Positions 5,531-11,941 of a stretch of 24,899 nucleotides of DNA are shown here, piece by piece. This stretch comes from a virus. Numbering within the stretch: position 1 is the stretch's first letter; every line of letters begins with the position of its first letter. Where the stretch lies: the IMG/VR virus record IMGVR_UViG_3300035099_000119, positions 1-24,899 of that record; one strand, 5' to 3'. Below the pieces are notes generated by a model, which saw nothing but the letters and a program-made list of their open reading frames with translations, was not told where the DNA came from and ran no database searches. Position numbers and translations under genes: made by a program.

Positions 5531-5536
5531 TATAAT
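5531..5536 (+). promoter_or_regulatory. -10 box candidate in the divergent 5414-5565 region
   Basis: The 152-bp region between the leftward cluster and the rightward gene at 5566 is AT-rich for this genome. TATAAT (5531-5536) would place a transcription start near 5543, just ahead of the AGGAGG ribosome site at 5555-5560. No good -35 box sits at the standard distance. The sequence reads TATAAT on both strands (ATTATAAT), so it could also serve the leftward genes. TTGACA at 5477-5482 has only a weak -10 (TAACCT) 17 bases later. Confidence 0.45.
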
Positions 5537-5565
5537 ATGGCGGCGGCCAGATTCAGGAGGTCAAG

Positions 5566-6042
5566 ATGGAGATTCGGATTTGTTCAGTATGCGAGCGAGC
5601 TTATTTCGTCTTAGCAAATAGCTGCGAGACCCATTGTAGCCCCGCCTGCTGCCGGAAGGCAGACTGCCCCCAGGCCAAGCCGAAATACATGCCTGCGCCA
5701 CGGCGCTGTAAGGTCTGCGGCCTATCCTCAGTCCCAGGCAAGTGGGGCGGGTGGGAGAGATTCGCCCCCTGCGATGAAGGCTGCACGCGGTTCTACTACC
5801 ACTCGGAGCAGATTTATCGCTGCCTCGTCCACCACCCGAACGGCAAGCCCAGAATCCACCGGGACTACTGCTCCATTAAGTGCTATAACTCGGAGACCAA
5901 AGGGGCCGCTGAGACAAGGCGGCAGCAGCGCAGGCGTCATCGGGCCAGCCGGAATGTGTACAAGCGAGGCCAGAGGGAACTTGGCCGCGAGCAGGGCCAG
6001 AAGGAATGGTGGACGCCAGCAAGCCCCAGCCTCCGCCGCTAG
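5566..6042 (+). CDS. Cys-rich zinc-finger protein with basic C-terminus
   Basis: This 158-residue protein starts at an ATG with a textbook AGGAGG five bases upstream. It carries at least three metal-site clusters: C6/C9 with C20/C24/C28/C29/C34, C48/C51 with C69/C73, and C86 with C102/C106 (YCSIKCYN). Residues 112-145 are strongly basic (RRQQRRRHRASRNVYKRGQ), suggesting nucleic-acid binding. The 'yCS-kCyn...rr..r' ending is typical of phage proteins with FPG- or MYM-like knuckles, but no catalytic HNH residues are seen. It stands alone between the divergent region and a terminator-like hairpin, facing the virion operon, so it could be a regulator. That is inference only. Confidence 0.72.
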   Translation: MEIRICSVCERAYFVLANSCETHCSPACCRKADCPQAKPKYMPAPRRCKVCGLSSVPGKWGGWERFAPCDEGCTRFYYHSEQIYRCLVHHPNGKPRIHRDYCSIKCYNSETKGAAETRRQQRRRHRASRNVYKRGQRELGREQGQKEWWTPASPSLRR

Positions 6043-6079
6043 CCTGGACCTATTTTGCCTTAGCAATTTAGATTCAAAA

Positions 6080-6093
6080 TCGCCCAGGGGCGA
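6080..6093 (+). terminator. Terminator-like hairpin after the Cys-rich gene
   Basis: TCGCC (6080-6084) pairs with GGCGA (6089-6093) around a CAGG loop. A bulged outer extension (GATT at 6071-6074 with the following AATC) lengthens the stem. It lies 38 bases after the stop of the gene ending at 6042. The downstream sequence is AT-rich but lacks a clean T-run, so termination would be partial. Confidence 0.4.
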
Positions 6094-6156
6094 ATCTACG
6101 GCCCTCTATATAATATATATGTAGGGGTGATGGCCTTAAATCGACTTAACAGTTCT

Positions 6157-6189
6157 AACGTTCTACTCTCCTCGCACGAACGTTCTACT
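6157..6189 (+). repeat. Two 11-bp direct repeats upstream of the virion operon promoter
   Basis: AACGTTCTACT occurs exactly twice, at 6157-6167 and 6179-6189. The 22-bp start-to-start distance equals about two helical turns, so two proteins could bind the same face of the DNA. A related GTTCTA lies just upstream at 6152-6157. The repeats end 20 bp before the -35 box at 6210, the position expected for activator sites. Confidence 0.6.
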
Positions 6190-6209
6190 AACTACCAGAT
6201 AATTACCTA

Positions 6210-6239
6210 TTGACAAACATCTAGCCTTGCGCTTATTAT
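6210..6239 (+). promoter_or_regulatory. Strong sigma70-type promoter for the virion operon
   Basis: A perfect TTGACA (6210-6215) is followed after 18 bases by TATTAT (6234-6239), a five-of-six match to the -10 consensus. Predicted transcription starts near 6246, leaving a leader of about 86 bases before the first gene at 6332. The rest of the 289-bp gap 6043-6331 holds a terminator-like hairpin, the direct repeats and the leader inverted repeat. Confidence 0.7.
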
Positions 6240-6251
6240 CAGGATAGCACA

Positions 6252-6311
6252 GGGTGGGCTGGGTCCTCTCCTGTCTCTCCATCACCCCCCTAGCCTCCGC
6301 CTGGCCCACCC
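6252..6311 (+). promoter_or_regulatory. Inverted repeat in the leader of the virion operon
   Basis: GGGTGGGC (6252-6259) is exactly complementary to GCCCACCC (6304-6311), with a 44-base pyrimidine-rich loop. In the RNA it would form at the very 5' end and close just before the AGGAGG ribosome site at 6319-6324. It may stabilise the message or affect translation of the first gene. No known riboswitch class is recognised. Confidence 0.5.
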
Positions 6312-6331
6312 AAAGCTAGGAGGATACGTCA

Positions 6332-6463
6332 ATGGACACGGGCGACGCTCGCAACGCTTGGTCTCCACAGATGGCTTTCTGGAATACCGTAGGAACCATC
6401 GTCGGCAGCGTCGCTGGTCTAGCGGCGCTTGTAATTGCTATCGTAGCTCTCTTGAGGGGGTAA
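6332..6463 (+). CDS. Single-TM miniprotein
   Basis: This 43-residue frame starts at an ATG with AGGAGG eight bases upstream. A polar N-terminus (MDTGDARNAWSPQMAF) is followed by one clear membrane helix at residues about 19-41 (TVGTIVGSVAGLAALVIAIV) and a short RG end. The charge pattern is acidic outside and Arg after the helix. It is the first gene of the virion operon. Small one-helix phage proteins can be holin or spanin parts, superinfection-exclusion factors or structural peptides; nothing here discriminates. The strong ribosome site and clear membrane helix make it very likely real. Confidence 0.68.
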   Translation: MDTGDARNAWSPQMAFWNTVGTIVGSVAGLAALVIAIVALLRG

Positions 6464-6464
6464 C

Positions 6465-6626
6465 ATGTCCGTCAGAGAGGCCGCACGCAAGGCCAGAGTC
6501 TCCCAGAAGAAGGCAAAAATCATTCTGGAACACGGAGAAGTGCGCGGACACCCGCTCACACCGGCCCAAAGAGGCTATTTTGGCTGGATTGCGGGCGGTT
6601 CTAAGCCTCGAAAGGGCGAAAAATAG
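6465..6626 (+). CDS. Short conserved phage protein (GHPLTPAQRGYFG type)
   Basis: This 53-residue frame starts one base after the previous stop, with GAGGGGG as ribosome site. It begins with a basic helix (MSVREAARKARVSQKKAKIIL) and then carries a pattern I know from many short phage proteins near packaging genes: 'iL..GevrGhpLTpaQrgyFGwIAGGskP'. Such proteins are conserved in unrelated tailed phages, but their function is not established to my knowledge. Its place just before the terminase fits that pattern. The C-terminus is basic. Confidence 0.7.
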   Translation: MSVREAARKARVSQKKAKIILEHGEVRGHPLTPAQRGYFGWIAGGSKPRKGEK

Positions 6627-6691
6627 TGGTTTTAGGCCGAGATTCGGACATTCCGGCGCAAAATAAGCGCCGTTCAGTCAAAGGAGGAAGC

Positions 6692-6952
6692 GTGGCAACG
6701 CCGAAAACACTCGCAACGGCCAAGAAAAAGGGTCCTTTGAGCGAAATGAGCTTCAAAACCCGCCAGGCGGGTAGGGTTGGGGCTCTTCACAGGGCTCTTA
6801 ACATCCCAGAGGACCAGAAAATCCCCACTTCGAGGCTGATTGCGGAGCGGGATAGGCTCCACAAGATGGCGTCGGGCTCGAAGAAGCTCTCGCCGGAGAA
6901 CCTGCGCCGCCTTCAGATGATAAACGCGGCTCTGCGCTATCGCGGAGCGTAG
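6692..6952 (+). CDS. Hypothetical basic 86-aa protein before terminase
   Basis: The start is GTG at 6692, behind AAAGGAGG with a four-base spacer; open frame further upstream lacks a ribosome site. The N-terminus is Lys-rich (ATPKTLATAKKKGPLSEMSF) and the remainder has three helices (RQAGRVGALHRALNI, TSRLIAERDRLHKMA, SPENLRRLQMINAALRY). It could be a small DNA-binding or packaging-associated protein, given its place eight bases before the large terminase. The helix pattern does not match a small terminase clearly. The function is unknown. Confidence 0.7.
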   Translation: MATPKTLATAKKKGPLSEMSFKTRQAGRVGALHRALNIPEDQKIPTSRLIAERDRLHKMASGSKKLSPENLRRLQMINAALRYRGA

Positions 6953-6960
6953 GTCCCTCG

Positions 6961-8619
6961 ATGGAGGGCGCGGACCTAGAGGCGATTCTACTCGACCCAG
7001 ATAAGGCCGGAGAGTGGATAGAGACCTTTCTATCCGTTCCGACCGAGGAGGGTCGTATTGTGCGCTTCGTGCCAACGCCTCAGCAGAGGATGATGCTCAA
7101 GGCCCAGACAGGGCGGGACATCACCGTAAAGGGGCGGCAGACGAGGGCGAGTTCGCTCATCATGGCTCGGAACCTGCGCCGGATGACTACTCAGTACGGC
7201 CTGAACTGCGCCATCTTCACTCAGACCAACCAGATGACGCAGCTTTTCCGTGAACGCATCAAGCATCACCTGGAAGACCTGGCTCGGCACGACCTCAAGT
7301 ACGAAATAACCAGGGACAGCGATGAAGGACTGACCTTGGGGCGCATGTACAACCACTTTTTCTTCGGTTCTGCCGAGCAGCGCACGGGACCTCGCGGAAT
7401 CCAGACCGCCCACATCGTCCACTGCTCAGAGGTAGCCTTCTGGCCCGAAGATAGAGCCAAGACCATCTTCGGCGCTCTCATTCCGGCCTGTCCGCCCCCG
7501 CCGTTTGGCTGGTTCGACATCGAATCCACTCCAAACGGTGCTGGGGGCCTCTTTTACAAGTATGCGACCGACGCCCGCCCCCTGGTGCCCCTAAGCAAGT
7601 GGACTGTGCACTTCTACCCCTGGTGGTTGGAGGCAACCTACACCATCGAGTCTTACAGGGCTCTGTATCCTGTGGATGAGATGCTCGCTTCCTTCCGCGC
7701 CACCGACCAGGAGGAGGCGTTGATGCGGCTTCACGGCCTCACCCCAGGCCAGATACTCTGGCGGCGAATTCAGACCCTTGACCTGCTCAAAACGGGCAAG
7801 TATTTCGCCCAGGAGTACCCAGAGGACATAGCTTCGTGTTTCTTGACTGCTGGGGAAGGCTATTTTGCCGACGAAACCTTCGACCACCTGGGATATTACA
7901 AGGCACAGACCCACCCTGCGCCGTTTACTGCAACGGCGCTCAAGTACAGGGACTCGGAAGTCTCTTTCAGGGGCGGGCTGCTCCAGATATGGGAACCTCC
8001 GGTGGCTGGGGCCACGTATGCGGCTTTTGTGGACTGCGCCGCTGGTTTTTCTGGTGGAGAGGAGAGTGATGCCGACTATACGGCCATCGCCGTGCTAAAC
8101 GTGAAGACAAAGCACCATGTAGCGACTCTCCGCGTCAGGACGACCCCAGAAAGAGCCGGTGAGATGGCCTGCGCCATCGGTATGCTCTACAATGCCGCTT
8201 ACCTGGGTATCGAGCGCAATGGCTACGGCTCCGGCGCTCTGGCGAAGGCTAAGGAGCTTCAATATCCCAACCTATTCTACGACATCATCGCCAATCCGAA
8301 GAAACCGGAACTTGGATGGTGGACGTGTGAGACATCTCGTGATATGATGCTTAGGACACTGCGAGAGGCCGTGTTCGAGCACTCGCTCGTAACGCATGAC
8401 CTCGCTTTGGTCATGGAAATGGGCTCGTTCACCTGGGTGAACATAAAACAGCGCGGAGAGCGGCCATACAGGGCCGAGCACGCTAGCGGTGCCCACGATG
8501 ACCTGCTCTTCGCCGTTGCGGGAGCCCTGACTATTGCGCCTTACGCCCCTACGCGGATTCACTCATCCGCAGGGGTAATCAGAAAGGGGCAGGGCGCTCA
8601 TAGGCCCTGGATGAGATAA
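6961..8619 (+). CDS. terL: Terminase large subunit
   Basis: This 552-residue protein is the motor that pumps DNA into the prohead and cuts it. The ATPase part shows a Walker A-like VKGRQTRASS at residues 56-65 (the usual GK[ST] is absent, as in many terminases), the acidic Walker B region AHIVHCSEVAFW, and the coupling motif STPNG. The nuclease part shows three acidic sites in the RNase H-like fold: D358 in FVDCAAG, E418 in LGIERNG and D513/D514 in GAHDDLL. Length and order are standard. The ribosome site is weak (AGG), suggesting coupling to the gene eight bases upstream. Its stop overlaps the portal start by one base (TAATG). Confidence 0.95.
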   Translation: MEGADLEAILLDPDKAGEWIETFLSVPTEEGRIVRFVPTPQQRMMLKAQTGRDITVKGRQTRASSLIMARNLRRMTTQYGLNCAIFTQTNQMTQLFRERIKHHLEDLARHDLKYEITRDSDEGLTLGRMYNHFFFGSAEQRTGPRGIQTAHIVHCSEVAFWPEDRAKTIFGALIPACPPPPFGWFDIESTPNGAGGLFYKYATDARPLVPLSKWTVHFYPWWLEATYTIESYRALYPVDEMLASFRATDQEEALMRLHGLTPGQILWRRIQTLDLLKTGKYFAQEYPEDIASCFLTAGEGYFADETFDHLGYYKAQTHPAPFTATALKYRDSEVSFRGGLLQIWEPPVAGATYAAFVDCAAGFSGGEESDADYTAIAVLNVKTKHHVATLRVRTTPERAGEMACAIGMLYNAAYLGIERNGYGSGALAKAKELQYPNLFYDIIANPKKPELGWWTCETSRDMMLRTLREAVFEHSLVTHDLALVMEMGSFTWVNIKQRGERPYRAEHASGAHDDLLFAVAGALTIAPYAPTRIHSSAGVIRKGQGAHRPWMR

Positions 8620-10589
8620 TGGCGATTCCTGACACGGCAAAACTCCCCACAGACCGAGCCGAACGGCTCAAGACTGCCCTGGAGCAGAAGCTCATCTGGG
8701 GGCAGCGGTTCTGGAAGCCCCTGCACGACCGGATGGACTACTGGCTGAATATGTACCTCCTCCTGGACCTCGTTCAGCAAACCAAGCCCCTCGGCTTTCG
8801 GCGGTTCGTCTCCAACGACCCCAGAACAGGCCCAGACGCCGCCCTGTCCATTATGACCCGCAACGAGAGCTACTGGCGCATCGATATGCCCCCTGGCGTC
8901 GTGGACAAGGAGGAGCGCGAGCGTATTGGCCGCATCGAGCTTGCTCTTTCGGGTATCGTGGACGACATCGACGAAATGTTCCTCATGCGCGGCGATATGC
9001 CCCTGTGGAAGCAGGCAGCCTGGTTTGCCCTGATGCGCGGCTGGATATGGGGCAAGTTCCACGTCACCGAAGCCGCTCTGGAACTCGGCAGGCCAAGCCC
9101 ACTGCTGGCTGAGATGTATGATAGTCGCCAGGTGTATCCGAACTTCGATGGTGTCGGCCTGGCCGATGTTCTCATTCTCAAGTACACTACCTTGGCCGAA
9201 CTCTACAACCAGTACCAGGATGCCATGCCGGAGCTAGACTGGGACACCGTGGACATGAACGCCCCAGCCGCCAAGTTAGAGTTCTGGTCCAATACGCGCC
9301 GAGGGGTGCCTGGCATCAACGCCGTTCTCGCCGTCTATACTCCCGCCCAGGTGAATAGCGGGTTGATGCTAACCACGCCGGATGAGGTGGTCAGGACAGG
9401 CACAAGGGCGTGGCTAATTCCGCCCTACGAGCACGGGTACACGCCTGAGCAGCTTCCCGTTGTTGGCGTTCCCGTGAACGGCATCCCCATCAAGGCAAAG
9501 CCCTTCTCAGGGACTCTTGTCGATACCTCTTTGAAAGATAGGGCGGACCGGCTTGGTGCCAATCCACCCTCCTGGCATGACCCATCTGGTTGGGTCGCTG
9601 AGTCGGGCCGCTCTATTCTCGCCGCCGTTGAGGAGAACATTCCCCAGTACAATGAACTCATGGCGACGGCCCTTCAGCACTTCAGCATCGGCACCTATGG
9701 ACAGTGGGTGTTCAAGACCAGTTCGGGCGAGCTACCTGAGTTCGAAGAGGGCCTAAACGCCCGCATCCCACTGCACATCGGAGAAGAGGTGCAGAGGTTC
9801 GAGCCCGCACCTATCAGCCGAGATGCCTGGCAGCTTATGCAGGTGCTTAAAGAAGAGCGGCAAAGGGGGATGCTTTCCAGCATCCTCCAGGCTAGCTCTG
9901 CCTTCCAGGGGACGGGTATCCTATTCCAGCAGGTCATCCAGGCGGCCCTCAACGCCCTGGAGCCTTTTATGTCTGGGGTGGTCGCCTTCGGTGGTAGGAT
10001 GGGGTCATCTCTTCTGGAGCAGATGAAGGCGAAGAAGGACATCGGTGCTATGAGCCTCGTTGCTCGTACCAACCGCTCCTACTTCCGCATCGAGTTCGAC
10101 CCGAAGACTGAACTTCAGGAGCGGCGCTACAAGCCGCTGCCGGTGTTCAAGCCCTCCCTGCCTGAAGACTTCCTGATGAAGGCCCAGGTAGCCAGGATAC
10201 TCCTCGACCCGCGCAGGCCAATCGCCAGTCTCACCACGGTCCTCGACCGCGTGCTTCAGTGGGAAGACCCAGAGGGCGAGATTCAGCGTATCTTTGCTGA
10301 CATCGCCAATCTGGACCCCGTTATCGTTCTGGAGCGTGTGGCACAGGCTCTCGACGAGGAAGGGGAGAAGGAAATTGCTGCCCGCATTAGGCAGCAGGAG
10401 TTCCAGGCTGCGTTTGTCAAGGAGACGCAGTTTCGCCAGTTCCAGGCTCAGGCAGAGGCTACGCCTGGCCCTGGTCCAGAGACCGGCGCTACCACAGCGA
10501 CCGGCGGCCTGGGCGGTAGGCAGGGCCAGGGCCAGCCTGAGCAGGCTGGTGGCGGCATTGGCGTTCTGGGCGAGAGGGAACAGCCATAA
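8619..10589 (+). CDS. Portal protein
   Basis: This 656-residue protein directly follows the terminase with a one-base TAATG overlap. In tailed phages the portal is a dodecameric ring at one capsid vertex through which DNA passes. Supporting traits are the position, the length, an N-terminal helical region with many Trp and Tyr, a central part with the long helix 'ERQRGMLSSILQASSAFQG' and a following Gly/Phe-rich stretch, typical of the portal stem and crown, and an Ala/Gly/Gln-rich low-complexity C-terminus (about 600-650). No motif is diagnostic alone; the assignment rests mainly on order and overall character. Confidence 0.88.
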   Translation: MAIPDTAKLPTDRAERLKTALEQKLIWGQRFWKPLHDRMDYWLNMYLLLDLVQQTKPLGFRRFVSNDPRTGPDAALSIMTRNESYWRIDMPPGVVDKEERERIGRIELALSGIVDDIDEMFLMRGDMPLWKQAAWFALMRGWIWGKFHVTEAALELGRPSPLLAEMYDSRQVYPNFDGVGLADVLILKYTTLAELYNQYQDAMPELDWDTVDMNAPAAKLEFWSNTRRGVPGINAVLAVYTPAQVNSGLMLTTPDEVVRTGTRAWLIPPYEHGYTPEQLPVVGVPVNGIPIKAKPFSGTLVDTSLKDRADRLGANPPSWHDPSGWVAESGRSILAAVEENIPQYNELMATALQHFSIGTYGQWVFKTSSGELPEFEEGLNARIPLHIGEEVQRFEPAPISRDAWQLMQVLKEERQRGMLSSILQASSAFQGTGILFQQVIQAALNALEPFMSGVVAFGGRMGSSLLEQMKAKKDIGAMSLVARTNRSYFRIEFDPKTELQERRYKPLPVFKPSLPEDFLMKAQVARILLDPRRPIASLTTVLDRVLQWEDPEGEIQRIFADIANLDPVIVLERVAQALDEEGEKEIAARIRQQEFQAAFVKETQFRQFQAQAEATPGPGPETGATTATGGLGGRQGQGQPEQAGGGIGVLGEREQP

Positions 10590-10732
10590 TGGACAAGGAG
10601 TTTGTTCGCCGATACATCAGGGAGGCGCTCCGGCTGGAACGTCCGATGCCTGTGGATAGGAAGGCATCAGTTCTGCCCGAAATTGAGCGCCGGATTACGG
10701 GAGTGAGGAAGATTCTTCATGGCCGACGGTAA
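10589..10732 (+). CDS. Small basic 47-aa protein between portal and virion protein
   Basis: This short frame starts at the ATG that overlaps the portal stop (TAATG) and ends inside the start of the next gene (13-base overlap). The sequence MDKEFVRRYIREALRLERPM plus VDRKASVLPEIERRITGVRKIL is one or two strongly charged amphipathic helices. Tight overlaps on both sides make it likely to be translated. No family is recognised; a portal accessory or head component is possible only by position. Confidence 0.58.
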   Translation: MDKEFVRRYIREALRLERPMPVDRKASVLPEIERRITGVRKILHGRR

Positions 10733-11726
10733 CGAAACCCCCCAACCTTGGGAGCCTGGAGGGGAACTACCTCCTACGGCGACTCCGACCCCTGCACCGG
10801 AGGGCCAGCAGCCTGTTATGGCCGCTCCCCCTGCCGAGACCTCTGGCGAAGAGATGACCAGGGGAGAGCTTAGGCAGTTCCTCAAGACCTACCTGGGCAT
10901 GGACTTGCCGGTTACTATCGAAGACCTGTATGACGTGGCCAGCGCGTTGAAGATTCTGGACACTCAGCTTGCGGGGTCGGAGAAGCTTCCCTTCGTCGGA
11001 ACCATTATAAGTAAGCTCAGAGGAGCGGTGGTAAACACCCTCGTGAGATATGGACAGGAGTATTTCGGCAACCAGGGGCCACAACTTCAGAGCGCCTATA
11101 CCATCTTCTCTGAGCTTCTGCGCCCGCCGCAGCCTACTATCGAGAAGAGGCAGACCGCTGAGGAGTTCCTGAGCGACTTCAACCAGGGCTTCCGGCAGAC
11201 CGTTGAGGAGATGAGGGCGGCTGGGAAGATTTCCGGCAGGGAGGCCGAGTTTGCCTACAATATCCTCCGCCCCCAGTATCTTAACCGATACCTGGCCGAG
11301 CTTGGCAAGTTTGCTGAGGCCGGAGCAAGCCCCTTCGCTCTCAAGGAGGTCACCAGGGAGGAGCGCGGCGTTGCCCCTGGTACTACGGCTGGTGAGGCGT
11401 TGACAGCGGCCCTGGGAGAGGGCGTCAAGGAGCCCACCAGAATCAGGGAGGAGATTAGCGCGACGGCGGCTCCTGGGGCGACCGGAGCGGCGACAGCCAG
11501 CGCCCAGGTGACCAGAAGAGCAACGGAATTGCAAGAACAGGTCGAGAACATCGGTCGGGGCGTACCGAGGGAGTTCATTGCCCTGCCCAGAATTATGCCA
11601 ATGGATTTCCTGAAGAACCTGACCGCCGAGGAAATCAAGTTGGCCTACGCCGGTTCAGCGGAAGGTGGTGGTCGGGGCACCACTCCCGCTCCGGCTGGAT
11701 TCGCCTCTAGCGTAAGGAGGGTCTAA
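10719..11726 (+). CDS. Putative virion-associated protein (335 aa)
   Basis: Start ATG with a GAGG site ten bases upstream. Residues 1-45 are Pro/Thr/Ala/Glu-rich and likely disordered. Residues about 46-210 form a helical domain (GELRQFLKTYLGMDLP, DLYDVASALKILDTQL, TAEEFLSDFNQGFRQTVEEM), and residues about 215-335 are again Ala/Gly/Thr-rich with little structure apart from a short coiled-coil piece. This layout suggests an internal head or ejected protein. Its place between the portal and the giant protein, sharing Pro-rich linkers with both neighbours, supports a joint role. No homologous family is recognised. It is joined to the next gene by TAATG. Confidence 0.68.
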   Translation: MADGNETPQPWEPGGELPPTATPTPAPEGQQPVMAAPPAETSGEEMTRGELRQFLKTYLGMDLPVTIEDLYDVASALKILDTQLAGSEKLPFVGTIISKLRGAVVNTLVRYGQEYFGNQGPQLQSAYTIFSELLRPPQPTIEKRQTAEEFLSDFNQGFRQTVEEMRAAGKISGREAEFAYNILRPQYLNRYLAELGKFAEAGASPFALKEVTREERGVAPGTTAGEALTAALGEGVKEPTRIREEISATAAPGATGAATASAQVTRRATELQEQVENIGRGVPREFIALPRIMPMDFLKNLTAEEIKLAYAGSAEGGGRGTTPAPAGFASSVRRV

Positions 11727-11941
11727 TGAGTAGCCGTGGTGGTCCTAGCACTCTTGCCTATCTAGCCAAGCAGGCCCAGAACAGGGCGAAGGCGGCCTTG
11801 GCGCTGAAGATTACGCCCATTCCGAGCGGAGCGCCGCTCATCCCGAATCAGCCGCCCCAGCCAGCCAAGACTCAGGGTATTTCCGCTGACGAGGAGATGC
11901 TAAGGGCTGTGCGCGAGTTCTTGGGAAAGTTCAGTGGATAG
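11726..11941 (+). CDS. Hypothetical Pro-rich 71-aa protein
   Basis: The ATG overlaps the previous stop (TAATG), preceded by GGAGGG. The N-terminus is basic with an Ala/Lys helix (LAYLAKQAQNRAKAALALK), followed by a Pro-rich linker (PIPSGAPLIPNQPPQPAK) and a short C-terminal helix (ADEEMLRAVREFLGKF). It overlaps the beginning of the giant gene by eight bases. It may be a small companion of the giant protein. The function is unknown. Confidence 0.6.
   Translation: MSSRGGPSTLAYLAKQAQNRAKAALALKITPIPSGAPLIPNQPPQPAKTQGISADEEMLRAVREFLGKFSG

Noticed and set aside
5288-5614. 108-codon rightward frame across the start of the leftward cluster and the divergent region.
   Set aside because: It crosses the promoter region and the well-supported start at 5566, has no ribosome site, and has a low-information Arg/Phe composition.
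6107-6120. AT-rich run with TATAAT at 6109-6114 as a separate promoter.
   Set aside because: No -35 box is found at a suitable distance. The promoter at 6210-6239 is much better.
6358-6666. 102-codon rightward frame over the two small genes before the terminase.
   Set aside because: It is a shifted frame across the one-TM miniprotein and the conserved 53-aa protein, both with better ribosome sites and sensible sequences.
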